Shown here piece after piece: positions 31,191 through 36,742 of a stretch of 36,742 bases of DNA. A program made the translations under genes and the position numbers. Origin of the DNA: Streptomyces tricolor (GTDB taxonomy: Bacteria > Actinomycetota > Actinomycetes > Streptomycetales > Streptomycetaceae); NCBI RefSeq assembly GCF_002155905.1, contig NZ_MUMF01000117.1, positions 1-36,742 on the forward strand. Reading direction: 5' to 3'. The notes beneath the pieces are model-generated. The model was not told the DNA's origin. It made no database searches and saw only the letters and a list, made by a program, of their open reading frames with translations. Position 1 is the first letter of the stretch. Each line of letters begins with the position of its first letter.

Positions 31191-31472
31191 TCAGGCCCTG
31201 GTGCCGAGACGGACCCAGCCCGCGATCCGGGTCGACGAGAGCATGTCGTCGAAGTACTCGAACATCTCCTCGCGCGTCGGCGTCGGGTTGACTGCCTCGC
31301 AGTCGTAGGCGTGTCCGCAGTAGACGGTGCAGCAGCCGCAGCAGCCTCCGCACGTGCACGGGATGCCGCAGGGACAGTCGCATTGCCCGTCCTTACATCC
31401 CACGTCGAACGACTCATCGGCGCAGGTGATGGTCTCGTTCGTGACCTCGGTGGGGTTGGGGTGTCCGCTCAC
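31191..31472 (-). CDS. Cys-rich protein (13 Cys in 42 residues), 93 aa
   Basis: GTG 31472 with AAAGGA 8 nt upstream. Cys at positions 17, 26, 31, 33, 35, 39, 41, 44, 45, 47, 48, 52 and 58, plus His4 and His54, then a helical tail with REEMFEYFDDML. The density is like metallothioneins and other multi-metal cluster binders, though no known motif fits. Possible roles are metal storage, redox sensing or a structural zinc cluster. Confidence 0.75.
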   Translation of the reverse strand: MSGHPNPTEVTNETITCADESFDVGCKDGQCDCPCGIPCTCGGCCGCCTVYCGHAYDCEAVNPTPTREEMFEYFDDMLSSTRIAGWVRLGTRA

Positions 31473-31529
31473 GGTGTGGTCCTTTCGGTGGCGGTGGGTT
31501 GAGCGTATGGCGGGGGTCAAGCGGCGAGG

Positions 31530-31558
31530 GCGGCCCCGCCGTGAGGTGGCGGGGCCGC
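31530..31558 (-). terminator. Terminator after the 58-aa gene
   Basis: Stem GCGGCCCCGCC / GGCGGGGCCGC (11 bp) with a 7-nt loop, 11 bp beyond the stop at 31570. Confidence 0.8.
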
Positions 31559-31569
31559 TGAGGGGGCTG

Positions 31570-31746
31570 TCAGTCCTCGTAGTCCCAAGTGATGCCGCGG
31601 TCGTGCTCCGCGACGTGGGACGTGATGCCGTCGTCCCACTGGATGGCCTTGATGTCGTCGTGCTGGCCACCCACGGCGGTGATCGTGCCGCCGATCGTCT
31701 GGGTGCCGTCGTCGGTGAGGTAGCCGTAGACGCGGGTGTTGATCAC
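31570..31746 (-). CDS. Small beta-rich protein, 58 aa
   Basis: GTG 31746 with AGGAGA 7 nt upstream. The chain starts MINTRVYGYLTDDGTQTIGG and ends HDRGITWDYED; it has many beta-forming residues and acidic Trp-containing ends. No family recognised. It is followed by a terminator and lies between the basic 112-aa gene and the Cys-rich gene. Confidence 0.65.
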   Translation of the reverse strand: MINTRVYGYLTDDGTQTIGGTITAVGGQHDDIKAIQWDDGITSHVAEHDRGITWDYED

Positions 31747-31783
31747 GGGGTTTCTCCTGAGGTTCGTAGCGCGCGGCGGATGG

Positions 31784-32122
31784 TCAGGCGGCGAGGGCGA
31801 GGCGGGCGGCGGCGGTGCGGTAGGCGGGCTTGCGGGGGCGGTAGATGACGGCGATGCGGGCGACCTCGGCCGGCGTGTAGCGGGTGCACTGGCGGGCGCG
31901 GCCGTGGGTGTAGCTGACGGAGGGGGTGCCGGTGACGCCCGCCTTTTCCGCGTTCTTGCGGAGGCTGCCGGCGACGGTGCGGGCTTCGCGGGGGGTGAGG
32001 CCGGCGGCGATGCAGTGGGTGGCGAGGGTGGCCACGCCCTGGCGGCGGATCTTGGCGGCGGCGCGGTGGGTACGGGCGCGGGCCTTGAGGGTGGCGCGGC
32101 GGGTGCGGTTGGCGGCGATCAT
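31784..32122 (-). CDS. Basic helical protein, 112 aa, first leftward gene of the control region
   Basis: ATG 32122 with GAGGGGG 7 nt upstream. Very Arg/Ala-rich (MIAANRTRRATLKARARTHR), likely DNA- or RNA-binding, with several helices and a middle LTPREARTVAGSLRKNAEKA segment. Its promoter (-35 TTGCCG, 18-bp spacer, -10 TACAGT at 32185-32156) contains two of the operator repeats, so the RHH protein probably controls it. Confidence 0.68.
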   Translation of the reverse strand: MIAANRTRRATLKARARTHRAAAKIRRQGVATLATHCIAAGLTPREARTVAGSLRKNAEKAGVTGTPSVSYTHGRARQCTRYTPAEVARIAVIYRPRKPAYRTAAARLALAA

Positions 32123-32145
32123 CTCGGGTCCCCCTCGTTCGGTGC

Positions 32146-32214
32146 GTGTATATGCACTGTAGACCCTGGTGTATATGCACGGCAAGCCCTATGGTGGAAC
32201 TCATGCATATACAC
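32146..32214. promoter_or_regulatory. Three-copy operator (GTGTATATGCAC type) in a divergent promoter region
   Basis: Two identical direct copies GTGTATATGCAC (32146-32157 and 32169-32180, 23 bp apart) and a third inverted copy at 32203-32214 with one change. Copies 1 and 2 sit on the leftward promoter (-10 TACAGT and its spacer), copy 3 in the spacer of the rightward promoter. Probable target of the RHH protein encoded at 32230. Confidence 0.7.
32156..32185 (-). promoter_or_regulatory. Leftward promoter of the 112-aa gene
   Basis: TTGCCG (minus strand, 32185-32180), 18-bp spacer, TACAGT (32161-32156), 4 of 6 matches in each hexamer to the main-sigma consensus. Operator copy 2 lies in the spacer and copy 1 overlaps the -10. 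Confidence 0.5.
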
Positions 32215-32223
32215 CCCTACGAT
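32195..32223 (+). promoter_or_regulatory. Rightward promoter, leaderless start at the RHH gene
   Basis: TGGAAC (32195-32200), 17-bp spacer holding operator copy 3, TACGAT (32218-32223), then 6 nt to ATG 32230. No RBS precedes the ATG, so a leaderless message is likely. Confidence 0.5.
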
Positions 32224-32229
32224 GGCCCC

Positions 32230-32457
32230 ATGGCCAAGCAGAACACCGAGCGGCACACCCCGATGCGCCCCATCCGCATCCCCGACGACGAGTGGGAAGC
32301 CCTCGGGGAGGCCGTCGGCGACCGAAACCGCGCCCGGCTGATCCGCGAGTACATTCGCTGGCATCTCCGCTGGCCGGGGAACAAGCAGCCCGAACGCGCG
32401 CCAGAACAGATCGGCGGCCCCGGCATCACCAGCAAGAACGAGGAGCAAAGCGCATGA
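32230..32457 (+). CDS. Ribbon-helix-helix (CopG/MetJ-Arc type) DNA-binding protein
   Basis: 75 residues from ATG 32230. An upstream in-frame ATG (32146) would make translated promoter and operator sequence and is rejected. The RHH core is PMRPIRIPDDEWEALGEAVG followed by DRNRARLIREYIRWHL: beta strand about 12-18, helix 19-30, helix 33-48. RHH dimers bind in tandem to short repeated sites, which fits the three operators just upstream. First of five overlapping rightward genes. Confidence 0.82.
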   Translation: MAKQNTERHTPMRPIRIPDDEWEALGEAVGDRNRARLIREYIRWHLRWPGNKQPERAPEQIGGPGITSKNEEQSA

Positions 32458-32651
32458 GCGAGAGCGTCGACCCCAGCGAACTCGGCGACAGCATCCGTAA
32501 AGCGACCCAGGCGATGCAGCAGCTCACCGACACCTTCAATGCGGGCGTAGCGCAAGACGTGGCCGAGCACCCGGATCTGGCCGAGTTGAACGTTCAGATG
32601 GACGGCTTCTACGGGGACCCGGCTCACCCGGACGAGGAGACGCCCGCATGA
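32454..32651 (+). CDS. Small acidic helical protein, 65 aa
   Basis: ATG 32454 overlaps the RHH stop (ATGA). Sequence MSESVDPSELGDSIRKATQA continuing MQQLTDTFNAGVA, with an acidic tail. No family recognised; probably co-translated with the RHH regulator. Confidence 0.68.
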   Translation: MSESVDPSELGDSIRKATQAMQQLTDTFNAGVAQDVAEHPDLAELNVQMDGFYGDPAHPDEETPA

Positions 32652-32878
32652 ACGCACGGGACAGGCTGCTCGCCTATCTACGCCAGACGGGGCTGAGCAC
32701 GGCGCGCGCCGAGGCCAACCTCAACGCCTTTGCGCACGAGCTGGCCGAGCAGCAGCGGGCCGTGGACTTCGACTGGTACGAAGAGCACGCGGAGGGAGCA
32801 GTCATGGCGCGCGACTACCTCGCCGACCTCATCGACCCGCACGTGCGCCCGGCGAGCAGCGAGGAGAAGACCGCATGA
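32648..32878 (+). CDS. Small helical protein, 76 aa
   Basis: ATG 32648 overlaps the previous stop (ATGA). Begins MNARDRLLAYLRQTGLSTAR, with a helical AEANLNAFAHELAEQQRAVD and a later MARDYLADLIDPH. No family recognised. Translational coupling supports it being real. Confidence 0.68.
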   Translation: MNARDRLLAYLRQTGLSTARAEANLNAFAHELAEQQRAVDFDWYEEHAEGAVMARDYLADLIDPHVRPASSEEKTA

Positions 32879-33024
32879 ACGACGAGGAGTTCCAGGAGCT
32901 GCGCGCCCACGTCCGACAGGCGATCCTCACGGCCTACGACCTGCCGAAGGAACTCACCGACGCGTGGGCGGCGAACCATCCGGTGAGCGCGGGCCCGGTG
33001 CGCCCGGACGAGGAGCCCACGTGA
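32875..33024 (+). CDS. Small protein, 49 aa
   Basis: ATG 32875 overlaps the previous stop (ATGA), and its own stop overlaps the next GTG (GTGA). Starts MNDEEFQELRAHVRQAILTA, a single helix-rich chain with a Pro-rich end. Function unknown; the double overlap is the evidence. Confidence 0.62.
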   Translation: MNDEEFQELRAHVRQAILTAYDLPKELTDAWAANHPVSAGPVRPDEEPT

Positions 33025-33287
33025 GCGCCCGCCCGCCGCTGATCACCGACCACTGGTTCCGGCCCGGCCCCGTCCGCCCCGACGGATCGGACGGCTACTG
33101 GATCTGCGACCGCTGCGGCCAGCACCGGGGCGACCACCTCCAAGTCGAGGGCCACTGGCTGAAGCCGCTGCACACCTTCGTTCCTCAGGCGAAGTGGCGG
33201 CCATCGCACTGCCGGACCTGCGGCCGGGAGCGACGCCACACCACGCACACCCCGTGGCTGTGGGAGCAGCTGGAGCCCACCGCATGA
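33021..33287 (+). CDS. Zn-finger protein, 88 aa
   Basis: GTG 33021 overlaps the previous stop (GTGA). Two Cys pairs (CDRCGQHRGDH and CRTCGRERRHTTH) with several His suggest a zinc ribbon or two small knuckles. Last gene of the rightward operon, with a terminator 4 bp downstream. It may bind nucleic acid. Confidence 0.72.
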   Translation: MSARPPLITDHWFRPGPVRPDGSDGYWICDRCGQHRGDHLQVEGHWLKPLHTFVPQAKWRPSHCRTCGRERRHTTHTPWLWEQLEPTA

Positions 33288-33290
33288 CGA

Positions 33291-33325
33291 CGGCCCCGCC
33301 CGGACGGATTCCCGGTGCGGGGCCG
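33291..33325. terminator. Shared terminator between convergent operons
   Basis: CGGCCCCGC (33291-33299) pairs with GCGGGGCCG (33317-33325), 17-nt loop. It ends the rightward operon (stop 33287) and the lipoprotein gene (stop 33339). Confidence 0.7.
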
Positions 33326-33338
33326 CTGCACGTCCGAA

Positions 33339-33824
33339 CTACGGCGCCGTCGTACTCTCCGCCGCCAACTGCTGCTCAACAGCGTCGATCGCCGCTTGCA
33401 ATTCAGCATCCGACAGATCGCCGCACGCCTCGTACCCCGACGTGGCATCGATCTCCTCGGTGCTATCCAGCAACTCCGCCTTGATCCACGTTCGACACTC
33501 CGGAGAAACACCTGCCAGCGCCGACGCGTCACCCAGCTGCTTCCCCAGCGCGTCCCGGCCCTTCTTGTTGGCCGCCTGCAACGCGTCCATGTAGTCGTCC
33601 GGCGACAGGTCCACGCACTCTGGCGCACCGTCTCCCTCATCCTTCCCGGCGACAATCGCGTCCGTACACGCGGCAATCTGATCCGCGACCGACTTCGACG
33701 CGGGCGCCGACGGCGTTACGGACGGAGCGCGGAACGGCTTCGAGTCGCCGCTGCTGGAGTTGGAGCAGCCGGCCAGCGCGAGCGCGGCGGCGAGCAGGAT
33801 GGTGGCGGTGGTGCGGCGGCGCAT
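33339..33824 (-). CDS. Secreted lipoprotein, possible superinfection-exclusion or moron gene
   Basis: 161 residues from ATG 33824, preceded by a G-rich RBS. Signal MRRRTTATILLAAALALAGC with lipobox LAGC, lipidated Cys20; then a Ser-rich linker and a helical domain with four Cys (AACTDA, APECVD, SPECRT, YEACGD) that could form two disulphides. The gene has its own promoter (33856-33884) and shares a terminator, and lies outside the structural operon: the features of a lysogenic-conversion gene. Phage lipoproteins such as Ltp of TP-J34 block incoming DNA; the same role is only inferred. Confidence 0.85.
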   Translation of the reverse strand: MRRRTTATILLAAALALAGCSNSSSGDSKPFRAPSVTPSAPASKSVADQIAACTDAIVAGKDEGDGAPECVDLSPDDYMDALQAANKKGRDALGKQLGDASALAGVSPECRTWIKAELLDSTEEIDATSGYEACGDLSDAELQAAIDAVEQQLAAESTTAP

Positions 33825-33855
33825 GATCCCCCCGGGTGGTGGTGGCGTTCGCCGC

Positions 33856-33906
33856 ATCATCCGCCCGCGTGTGAACCACGTGAAGGGATCGTCACCACTC
33901 TGTGAC
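33856..33906 (-). promoter_or_regulatory. Promoter and inverted repeat of the lipoprotein gene
   Basis: Minus-strand TTCACG (33884-33879), 17-bp spacer, GATGAT (33861-33856), start about 25 nt before ATG. Just upstream of the -35 lies GTCAC-cactct-GTGAC (33891-33906), a possible activator or repressor site. Confidence 0.5.
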
Positions 33907-33961
33907 CCTGATCCGCTCGAACCGGTAGCCGCCCCCTTCCGGTAACGGCACACTGCTGCTC

Positions 33962-34147
33962 ATGGCGATCAGGTACGGAGTCCAGGCCGACACCCGCGAC
34001 GAATGCATGCGGGCCCTCACAGAGCTGTGCGAACGGCTCGGCGCACGGCCAGCCACACTACCCACCGACAGCCTCGGTAACGGGTGGCTCGCCCGCGCCG
34101 TCGCCACCCCGCCGGCCGATCGCGAACCGGAGCCCGGGCAGCAGTAG
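33962..34147 (+). CDS. Small protein, 61 aa, unknown
   Basis: ATG 33962; no clear RBS, and a weak -10-like CACACT 8 nt before ATG hints at another leaderless start. Sequence MAIRYGVQADTRDECMRALT continues ELCERLGARPATLPTDSLGN; alpha/beta fold, two Cys. Divergent from the lipoprotein gene. A terminator overlaps its stop codon. Confidence 0.62.
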   Translation: MAIRYGVQADTRDECMRALTELCERLGARPATLPTDSLGNGWLARAVATPPADREPEPGQQ

Positions 34148-34176
34148 ACCCCGCCGACGGGGGAACGGCGGGGTCT
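34146..34176 (+). terminator. Terminator overlapping the stop of the 61-aa gene
   Basis: AGACCCCGCCG (34146-34156) with CGGCGGGGTCT (34166-34176), 11-bp stem, 9-nt loop. It begins inside the TAG stop. Confidence 0.78.
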
Positions 34177-34239
34177 CACAGGGGGCGCAACCGTGGCCCT
34201 CACCAACAGGTGCACGACCAGTGTCGCAGGGCTGTCAAC

Positions 34240-34488
34240 TCACCGCCCCCAGCAGTTCGATACGAGCGCCACGATCAAGAACAGCACGAACAGGAACGAT
34301 CCCGACGGCAGGCACCCGTCACCGCGCGCCGCATCGTGCACCTGCCGCACGCCGTCCCCTGCCGCCGGCGCCAGCCCCCCGTGCTCCGAAGCCCGGTGCT
34401 CCTCCTGCTCCAGCTCGGCGTCGGTACGGCGGTCATGCCGCTCGGGGGATCTCGCCTTGCACTGCTGGCACTGGTACTCGTACGGCAT
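34240..34488 (-). CDS. FmdB-like Zn-ribbon protein with C-terminal membrane helix, 82 aa
   Basis: ATG 34488 with AGGAGG 6 nt upstream (GTG one codon earlier is too close to the RBS). MPYEYQCQQCKARSPE resembles the start of FmdB-type zinc ribbons (Cys pair at 7 and 10). A linker with Glu/His/Gly follows, then a single hydrophobic helix (about 64-77, SFLFVLFLIVALV). The second Cys pair expected of FmdB proteins is missing. It is a probable membrane-anchored protein. Its promoter and operator cluster lie within the preceding gene (34517-34592). Confidence 0.7.
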   Translation of the reverse strand: MPYEYQCQQCKARSPERHDRRTDAELEQEEHRASEHGGLAPAAGDGVRQVHDAARGDGCLPSGSFLFVLFLIVALVSNCWGR

Positions 34489-34506
34489 CACGGCCTCCTG
34501 GGTGGG

Positions 34507-35139
34507 TCAGTTGGGGAGTGTAGGAGGCGTAGCTACGTCTGTAGCAGCGTCTGCTACATCGCAGGTCACGGCCGTAGTAGCGGGGTTGCTACGCGCCTTT
34601 GAGAGGGGCGCGAGAGCGGTCGGGGAGCGGGCCTCCAACCATGCTTGCAGATCGTCCCGGTGCACCCCTCGGTTGACCCTCCCAGCAGCATCTCGGACAG
34701 AAGCCCGGACGGGGATCTGGCGGCGGTCGAGAGCGGCGGTCACGTCGGCGGTCGTGCAGGTGGTGTCGAGGCCCTCTTGGTGAAGGTGGTGGACGACGGT
34801 CTTCAGGTGCACACCGGGGGCATCGCCGATGAGGGCCTGGAGGATGCCCGGGAGGGGATCCTCGGGAGGCTCAGCCGGCGGGTCCTCCTCTGCCTGATCG
34901 GCCGATTCGGAGCCCGCCTTCGGGGCGTGTAGAAGGGCTGCCGCGCACCAGCCGATGACCAGCCAGATCACCCAGGATCGGTAGCGGGCCGCAACGTACA
35001 CGACGGCCAGCCCGCCGACGGCTACCGGCTTCCAACCGAATCGGCCAACGAGCCGCAGCAGGAGCACGTGCGAGCCCGCACCGACTGGCCCGAGCAGGGC
35101 CAGCACGGCGCGGACGCGGTCAGCGACAGGGCGGATCAT
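34507..35139 (-). CDS. Membrane protein with C-terminal winged-helix-like domain, 211 aa
   Basis: ATG 35139 overlaps the previous stop (TGATG). An N-terminal hydrophobic part (about 10-75, GRFGWKPVAVGGLAVVYVAA) includes two to three helices, then an acidic linker, then a domain with ALIGDAPGVHLKTVVHHLHQ and GRVNRGVHRDDLQAWLEA. That last part resembles short winged-helix domains in proteins of Streptomyces integrative conjugative elements. Its final 25 codons overlap the GTAGC operator cluster of the next gene. Confidence 0.72.
   Translation of the reverse strand: MIRPVADRVRAVLALLGPVGAGSHVLLLRLVGRFGWKPVAVGGLAVVYVAARYRSWVIWLVIGWCAAALLHAPKAGSESADQAEEDPPAEPPEDPLPGILQALIGDAPGVHLKTVVHHLHQEGLDTTCTTADVTAALDRRQIPVRASVRDAAGRVNRGVHRDDLQAWLEARSPTALAPLSKARSNPATTAVTCDVADAATDVATPPTLPN
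34517..34592 (-). promoter_or_regulatory. Promoter with GTAGC/GCTAC operator cluster inside the upstream gene
   Basis: Minus-strand -35 GCTACA (34545-34540), 17-bp spacer, -10 TACACT (34522-34517), then a 22-nt leader to ATG 34488. Three palindromes: CGTAGCTACG in the spacer (34528-34537), TGTAGCAGCGTCTGCTACA over the -35 (34540-34558), and GTAGC-N6-GCTAC upstream (34577-34592). Confidence 0.62.
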
Positions 35140-35543
35140 CAGGACACCTGCTGCCCGATGTTGGCGATGGTCTGCGACAGGGTGCCCCACAAGCCACCAG
35201 CACCAGACGCTGCGTACCAGAACACGATGCCGAGGATCGCGACCTGCTTAGTGGTGAGCTTCTTGAACAGGATGATGATCGCCAGGGTGAGGGCGATCGC
35301 AGGCATCGTGATGCCGGGCATGACGCCCTGGGCGGCCTTGAGGAGGCTGCCGACCAGGTCGGGGACCATCTTGAAGACCCCTCCGGCCGCGGCGTAGGCG
35401 GAGCCGGCGAGCATGCCGCCGATCAGGCAGGGCCACCAGCCGAGGGGTTTGACCTTGCCGCCGCCTTTGATGCCGACGAGGAGGAGGACGGTCATGACGA
35501 CGGCGAGCCCGACGATGCCGAGGTTGCCGAACACGCTGCTCAC
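35139..35543 (-). CDS. Integral membrane protein, 134 aa, four helices
   Basis: GTG 35543 with AAGGAA 7 nt upstream. Begins MSSVFGNLGIVGLAVVMTVL; predicted helices about 8-24, 35-58, 76-95 and 98-118, with LTTKQVAILGIVFWYAASGA near the end. Similar four-helix proteins are, by my recollection, found beside transfer genes of Streptomyces conjugative elements. A pore or membrane partner role is inference. Confidence 0.7.
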   Translation of the reverse strand: MSSVFGNLGIVGLAVVMTVLLLVGIKGGGKVKPLGWWPCLIGGMLAGSAYAAAGGVFKMVPDLVGSLLKAAQGVMPGITMPAIALTLAIIILFKKLTTKQVAILGIVFWYAASGAGGLWGTLSQTIANIGQQVS

Positions 35544-35553
35544 AGGGGGTTCC

Positions 35554-36246
35554 TTACGAGTTCGGGGCGTACAGCAGTACGCCGAGGGCGATGGAGGAGG
35601 CGGGGACCGCGGCCAGCCAGGCGATGGGCCACCACCAGCCGCGGGTGCGCCGGTACAAGGCGACCGCACCAAGACCGAGGGCGTAGCAGGTGATGGACTG
35701 CGGGTTCACCCAGCGGTCGGCGGCGATCCACGCGGTCACGCTGGTGGCCCAACCGGTGATGCCGAGGCCCCAGCCGAACGCTGCGGCGGTGCCGTGGTAG
35801 ACGAGCCAGCGCAGCCGAGGGCTGATGCCGGCCCAGGCGTCAAGGAGGGATTGCTGGGGGTGTCGGCGCCCGGCCGTGCCGGGAGGTGCAGGGCTGTGTT
35901 GCGGCTGCTGCGCGGGGGCCAGGGCGGGGGGCTGCGGCGTGGTGTTCGAGCTGGTGGGTGCCGTGTTCGCCTGGGGGTTCGTCGCCTGTTCGCTGTCCTG
36001 TTTGGGCAGGTGATCGGGCTTATTCTCCCACCAGTTCGGCAGGCGCGGCGCGGGCCGCCGTTCCACCTCAGGGCTGGGTTGTTCCTCGTCGGCGTACAGC
36101 TCGTCCCACCACGCATCGGACGGGTCGCCCGCAGACGCCGGCACTGGCTTAGTGACCAGTGCACTCGGCGGTGCGGCGTCCGGTCCGACGCCCATACGGA
36201 CGAGGAGGGCACGGATGTGGCGCTCGTCTGCGCCTTGGCTGGACAT
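35554..36246 (-). CDS. Membrane protein with Pro/Gln-rich N-terminal linker, 230 aa
   Basis: ATG 36246 with GAGGAC about 8 nt upstream. Starts MSSQGADERHIRALLVRMGV, then a Pro/Ala/Gln-rich disordered section (about 55-135) and three or four helices (145-225; RRTRGWWWPIAWLAAVPASS). It lies just upstream of the four-helix protein and is probably in one unit. No known family. Confidence 0.7.
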   Translation of the reverse strand: MSSQGADERHIRALLVRMGVGPDAAPPSALVTKPVPASAGDPSDAWWDELYADEEQPSPEVERRPAPRLPNWWENKPDHLPKQDSEQATNPQANTAPTSSNTTPQPPALAPAQQPQHSPAPPGTAGRRHPQQSLLDAWAGISPRLRWLVYHGTAAAFGWGLGITGWATSVTAWIAADRWVNPQSITCYALGLGAVALYRRTRGWWWPIAWLAAVPASSIALGVLLYAPNS

Positions 36247-36280
36247 ACGACGGTCCTCACGGGTCGGATGAAGCAGGTCG

Positions 36281-36318
36281 GGTCTGCTCGCCGGGTCTGC
36301 ACGAGGTCTGCTCGCCGG
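36281..36318. repeat. 14-bp direct repeat, 24-bp period
   Basis: GGTCTGCTCGCCGG at 36281-36294 and again at 36305-36318, in the 165-bp gap between the genes at 36246 and 36412. It may be a regulator site of the following gene or a trace of duplication. Confidence 0.45.
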
Positions 36319-36411
36319 TCACTCGCCGTCCCTGGGGTGACTGCGTCCGGCAGTCGCAGCAAGGGCCAGACCCAGATGGTGCTGGCCTTCACTGGTGGTG
36401 CCGGACGCTGG

Positions 36412-36729
36412 TCACTCGCTGACGGGCGTCTCTTCATTCGTCAGCAGGTCGGCCCACACACGGCGGACGCGCTCCTCGCTTCCGACGAACCCACGGTCGC
36501 GGAAGTCGCTGCGGGCCTGTCGGTAGGAGCGGGGCGGGTCGTCGGTGTAGCGCAGGTAGCGCAGGACGACGTCGAGTTGCTCGTCGGTGAGGGGCTCGCC
36601 CGGCACGGGGGTCGGGACGCTTGCGACGGCGGCGAGGTCGGCGAGCGTGACGGGGTGTACCGGGGGCGTGTCGGCCGTGCCGGTCATCGTGTCGGCGTGG
36701 GTGTTGACCTGCGTGTCGGTGTCCGTCAC
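36412..36729 (-). CDS. Small HTH-like protein, 105 aa
   Basis: GTG 36729, close to the right edge, so the upstream context is unseen. The Thr/Asp-rich N-terminus is disordered. The C-terminal half (PGEPLTDEQLDVVLRYLRYT; RVRRVWADLLT) has short helices that could form a helix-turn-helix. Proteins like this precede membrane genes in Streptomyces mobile elements; function unknown. Confidence 0.6.
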   Translation of the reverse strand: MTDTDTQVNTHADTMTGTADTPPVHPVTLADLAAVASVPTPVPGEPLTDEQLDVVLRYLRYTDDPPRSYRQARSDFRDRGFVGSEERVRRVWADLLTNEETPVSE

Positions 36730-36742
36730 GGGCTGCGGGGCG

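Larger units (their letters stand above)
5140..36742. mobile_element. Integrated siphovirus-type prophage or prophage-like element (right end off window)
   Basis: From about 5.1 kb rightward the window carries a complete head, tail and lysis gene set in the standard siphovirus order, all on the minus strand from 30812 to 9072. Regulators lie on both sides. The left limit is placed in the gene-free stretch beside the macro-domain gene; its exact base is not known. No integrase, excisionase or replication gene is present, so the element must continue past 36742. The last 2 kb resemble conjugative-element accessory genes more than phage genes. The structural genes appear intact, with no stop or frameshift seen except the programmed one, so the prophage could be functional. 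Confidence 0.85.

Noticed and set aside
32146..32229. N-terminal extension of the RHH protein from ATG 32146
   Set aside because: It would translate both promoters and all three operators; no RBS.

Overview
The window is high-GC actinobacterial DNA, most likely Streptomyces. Signs are GTG/TTG starts, strong GGAGG-type ribosome binding sites, extreme third-position G/C bias, and gene families typical of that genus. No tRNA, rRNA, insertion sequence or CRISPR array was seen. About 5 kb of host chromosome lies on the left. The rest (about 5.1 kb to the right edge) looks like an integrated temperate siphovirus-type element whose right end, integrase and replication genes lie outside the window.

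Host part (1-4961): a secreted Xaa-Pro dipeptidyl-peptidase running off the left edge, a divergent secreted M1 zinc metallopeptidase, and a translationally coupled macro-domain/PfkB-kinase pair read leftward. A 667-base gene-free stretch (4962-5628) follows. It holds an 18-bp interrupted palindrome upstream of the macro gene and two hairpins that belong to no visible gene. The element junction is probably here, but no att core could be identified.

Left arm of the element (5629-9011): a small XRE repressor-like gene with an upstream palindrome, three overlapping small genes (two of them Zn-ribbon proteins), a Cys-containing 120-aa protein, and a large XRE/TPR-type regulator divergent from a 60-aa gene that appears to be transcribed leaderless. 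A small phage-type gene ends this arm.

Late operon (30812 down to 9072, all minus strand, about 21.7 kb): small and large terminase, two small genes, portal with a MuF-like Cys tail, ClpP-like prohead protease, HK97-type capsid, head-tail connector genes with a tail-fibre-like gene among them, two related tail-tube-like proteins, and tail assembly chaperones with a canonical CCCTTTG -1 frameshift site. Then come the tape measure, minor tail proteins, amidase endolysin and two holin-type membrane proteins, closed by a terminator at 9031-9059. Nearly all junctions overlap or are under 40 bp.

Control region (30.8-34.2 kb): leftward small genes, including one with 13 cysteines, face a rightward five-gene operon headed by a ribbon-helix-helix (RHH) protein. 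The shared intergenic region has three copies of a GTGTATATGCAC-type operator placed on both promoters. A lipoprotein gene with its own promoter and a shared terminator looks like a lysogenic-conversion 'moron'.

Right arm (34.2-36.7 kb): a Zn-ribbon membrane protein whose promoter carries a cluster of GTAGC/GCTAC palindromes inside the end of the upstream gene. Next are three membrane proteins and a small protein that recall accessory genes of Streptomyces conjugative elements rather than phages. The element may therefore be a phage/transfer-element composite or a phage-plasmid derivative. This last point is inference.
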